A DNA stretch of 64,000 nucleotides, from NCBI GenBank assembly GCA_018649885.1, contig JABIHA010000094.1, positions 55,555 through 119,554 of the forward strand, in the 5' to 3' direction. Both the position numbers and the translations under genes were made by a program. Shown one piece after another: positions 62,513 to 64,000 of the stretch (position 1 is the first letter of the stretch; each line of letters begins with the position of its first letter). Source of the stretch: Bacteriovoracaceae bacterium. GTDB taxonomy: Bacteria; Bdellovibrionota; Bacteriovoracia; Bacteriovoracales; Bacteriovoracaceae. The notes under the pieces were generated by a model. The model was not told the origin of the DNA, did no database searches, and was given only the letters and a program-made list of their open reading frames with translations.

Positions 62513-63559
62513 ATGAATTTAACTTTCGAGCAAAAATACAATGCTATAGGAAAAAAAGAATCTCTTTATGAAGGGATTTTTGTAACTGCCGTCAAGTCGA
62601 CAAAAATATTTTGCAGACCCTCTTGCAGAGCAAGAAAACCATTAGCTAAAAATGTTACATTTTACAAAAATGCTGAGGAGGCCCTAAGGTATGGCTACCG
62701 ACCATGTAAAATATGTAAACCAATGGAAAATGAGAGTGAAACTCCTGGATACATTAAAGAGTTAATAAAAGAACTTCATCGTAATCCTTACCAGAAAATT
62801 AAAGATTGGAATTTAAAAAAGAGAAACCTGGAACCAAGTCATGTGAGACGGTGGTTTAAAAAACACCACAACATGACGTTTCATGCTTATCAAAGATTAA
62901 TTCGAATCAACTCCGCCTACACTAAAATTCAAGAAGGTGATTCCATCACACTTACGGCCTTTGACAGCGGTTACGAATCACTTAGCGGATTTAATGATGG
63001 ATACAAAAATATATTTGGAAGTTCTCCCCAAAAGAACCCTGGCAAAACAATTATATATATTGACAGGTTTTCCACAAAACTAGGCGCAATGTACGCTTGC
63101 TCAACAGACAAGGGAATATGCCTACTTGAGTTTACCGACAGAAAAATGCTAGAAACTGAATTCAAAAATATTTGCTCGCGCTTTGATGCCGTCATCATTC
63201 CCGGCACAAACAAACACATAAAATTAGTCAAAAAAGAACTCAAACACTACCTAGAGGGCAAATTAAAAAAATTTACAGTCCCACTCGATACTGCTGGCAC
63301 AGATTTCCAAAAAAGCGTCTGGAAAATACTAAAATCCATCCCCTACGGAAAAACCTGTTCGTACCTAGAGCAAGCAAAAAAAATGAACAACCCAAAAGCC
63401 GTAAGAGCAGTAGCAAACGCCAACGGCATGAACTCTATAGCAATCATCATCCCCTGCCACCGAGTCATAGGAAGCGACGGAAGCCTAACCGGCTACGGAG
63501 GAGGACTCCCCCGCAAAAAATGGCTCCTCGAACTCGAACAATCCCAAAAAAATAAATAA
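62513..63559 (+). CDS. ada: Ada-like DNA methyltransferase and transcription regulator
   Basis: Three domains as in E. coli Ada: the N-terminal zinc domain with FCRPSCRARK and RPCKICKP (four Cys; the first takes methyl from phosphotriesters), an AraC-type helix-turn-helix (about residues 85-170), and a C-terminal O6-methylguanine-DNA methyltransferase with PCHRVIGSDGSLTGYGGGLP (acceptor Cys). At 348 residues it is near full length. It repairs alkylated DNA and activates its own regulon. The last third of the coding region uses far more C- and A-ending codons than the first third, a sharp change in composition. Confidence 0.9.
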   Translation: MNLTFEQKYNAIGKKESLYEGIFVTAVKSTKIFCRPSCRARKPLAKNVTFYKNAEEALRYGYRPCKICKPMENESETPGYIKELIKELHRNPYQKIKDWNLKKRNLEPSHVRRWFKKHHNMTFHAYQRLIRINSAYTKIQEGDSITLTAFDSGYESLSGFNDGYKNIFGSSPQKNPGKTIIYIDRFSTKLGAMYACSTDKGICLLEFTDRKMLETEFKNICSRFDAVIIPGTNKHIKLVKKELKHYLEGKLKKFTVPLDTAGTDFQKSVWKILKSIPYGKTCSYLEQAKKMNNPKAVRAVANANGMNSIAIIIPCHRVIGSDGSLTGYGGGLPRKKWLLELEQSQKNK

Positions 63560-63913
63560 AAAAACACTTTCAGCAGAGAGCTATGAAGTAGCGGAGACCC
63601 ATGTATGCCGGAGGCATACCATTAAACAGCAGGCGGCTCCTTTGAAGGAACGCAATCAACGGTGCAAATTAAATGATTTTCTAAATATTAGTGAGTTAAA
63701 GAAGTGGCGGAGACGCCGACCCTTGAACCTGTGCAGCTTAACTTAAGATAAGGTATGCATAAAGTCATAGCTATTTAATACGCTACCCATTATACAAGAT
63801 TGAGAACTATTATGGTTCATGGAATATGAAAGTATTAAATTAAGAAAGAGCTTCTAAAATGGAAGTAACACGAGTCGCGTTTACAACACCTGACTAAAAT
63901 TGCCTTTTAATTT
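63560..63913. other. 354-base intergenic region with short repeats
   Basis: No coding frame is supported. It contains a hairpin GTATGCC-GGA-GGCATAC near 63605 and two direct copies of a GAAGTRGCGGAGAC motif (about 63586 and 63702). The second copy is similar to the CCA end of tRNA-Ser in the window (GTGGCGGAGA). Confidence 0.4.
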
Positions 63914-63985
63914 TGAGTCATACGTCTTCAGTTAAAATTGTAATTACTACAGAACAATTTTAACAAAGGAAAAACGTATGACTCA
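63914..63985. repeat. two-step inverted repeat over a translation start
   Basis: Outer arms of 12 bp (TGAGTCATACGT at 63914-63925 with 63974-63985) and inner arms of 11 bp (GTTAAAATTGT at 63931-63941 with 63954-63964), both perfect. The loop is 12 bases. The Shine-Dalgarno AAAGGA of the following gene lies in the internal bulge and its ATG is in the outer arm. Confidence 0.85.
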
Positions 63986-64000
63986 TCAACAGTATCTCAT
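63978..64000 (+). CDS. start of an unidentified gene, cut by the window edge
   Basis: ATG at 63978 with AAAGGA 7 bases upstream; only MTHQQYL is visible. It is preceded by, and overlaps, a large inverted repeat. The family cannot be named from seven residues. A transposase is one possibility suggested by the inverted repeat, without sequence support. Confidence 0.45.

Noticed and set aside
63702..63735. Partial tRNA-Ser-like fragment (GTGGCGGAGA) as an integration (att) duplicate
   Set aside because: Only about 10 bases match the tRNA 3' end and the T-arm does not align, so an attachment site cannot be supported.

Overview
The window is AT-rich chromosomal DNA with dense, mostly minus-strand operons. 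The best guess is a Bdellovibrionota predator of the Bacteriovorax/Halobacteriovorax type. The basis is indirect: two short tandem flagellins, four PilZ proteins, an MglA GTPase with a roadblock partner, a fused cobalamin mutase (IcmF), many Bdellovibrio-style lipoproteins and secreted proteins, and low GC. No rRNA or other species marker is present, so the assignment is an inference from gene content.

Layout. 1-7.1 kb: a deoxynucleoside kinase, a LysM lipoprotein, and an overlapping trio (zinc-less M48-like lipoprotein, AmgK-like sugar kinase, MurU-like nucleotidyltransferase) that looks like a muramic-acid salvage route, followed by a ferredoxin, a membrane PilZ protein and a lipoprotein. 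7.1-14.2 kb: an endonuclease IV-like protein, a second zinc-less M48/HtpX-like membrane protein, a CHASE2 histidine kinase with a sigma-54 activator, the lipoprotein genes lspA and lgt, and a ferredoxin. 14.4-18.1 kb: icmF and its cobalamin adenosyltransferase. 18.1-25.8 kb (minus): an LpxH-like phosphatase, a canonical PilZ protein, two flagellins with sigma-28-like promoters, a MeaB-like GTPase, rfaE2, an RDD protein, rsmE and prmA. 26-30.1 kb: udk, RNase J, a B-box membrane protein, a small secreted protein behind a TTAA microsatellite, and a GNAT.

30.1-46.6 kb is a compact division and cell wall (dcw) cluster read on the minus strand: mtnP-rsmH-ftsL-ftsI-murE-murF-mraY-murD-ftsW-murC-murB-ftsQ-ftsA-ftsZ, closed by a strong terminator. 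mraZ, murG and ddl are absent from their usual places, and MurD carries three substitutions at normally essential positions. 46.7-52.9 kb: a lipase-like protein, then ffs(SRP RNA)-dnaX-ybaB-recR-mglB-like-mglA-dksA on the minus strand.

52.9-64 kb is more accessory: a secreted CotH kinase-like protein, small unknowns, a tandem hairpin repeat beside tRNA-Ser(GGA), a membrane PilZ protein, tadA directly downstream of its expected substrate tRNA-Arg(ACG), a LysR regulator, a PilZ gene split by an in-frame amber codon, two histidine kinases without output domains, ada, and a large inverted repeat that buries the start of a gene at the right edge.

How the genes fit together: the AmgK/MurU-like pair would supply UDP-MurNAc to MurC of the dcw cluster. 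IcmF and the adenosyltransferase form a B12 module. MglA, its roadblock partner, the flagellins and the PilZ proteins belong to motility and polarity. No CRISPR array, prophage or complete insertion sequence was seen. The most unusual signals are two metal-less M48 homologues 6 kb apart, the altered MurD, the flagellin leader peptide with an embedded ribosome binding site, the amber-split PilZ gene, and the start-codon-sequestering inverted repeat at the right edge.
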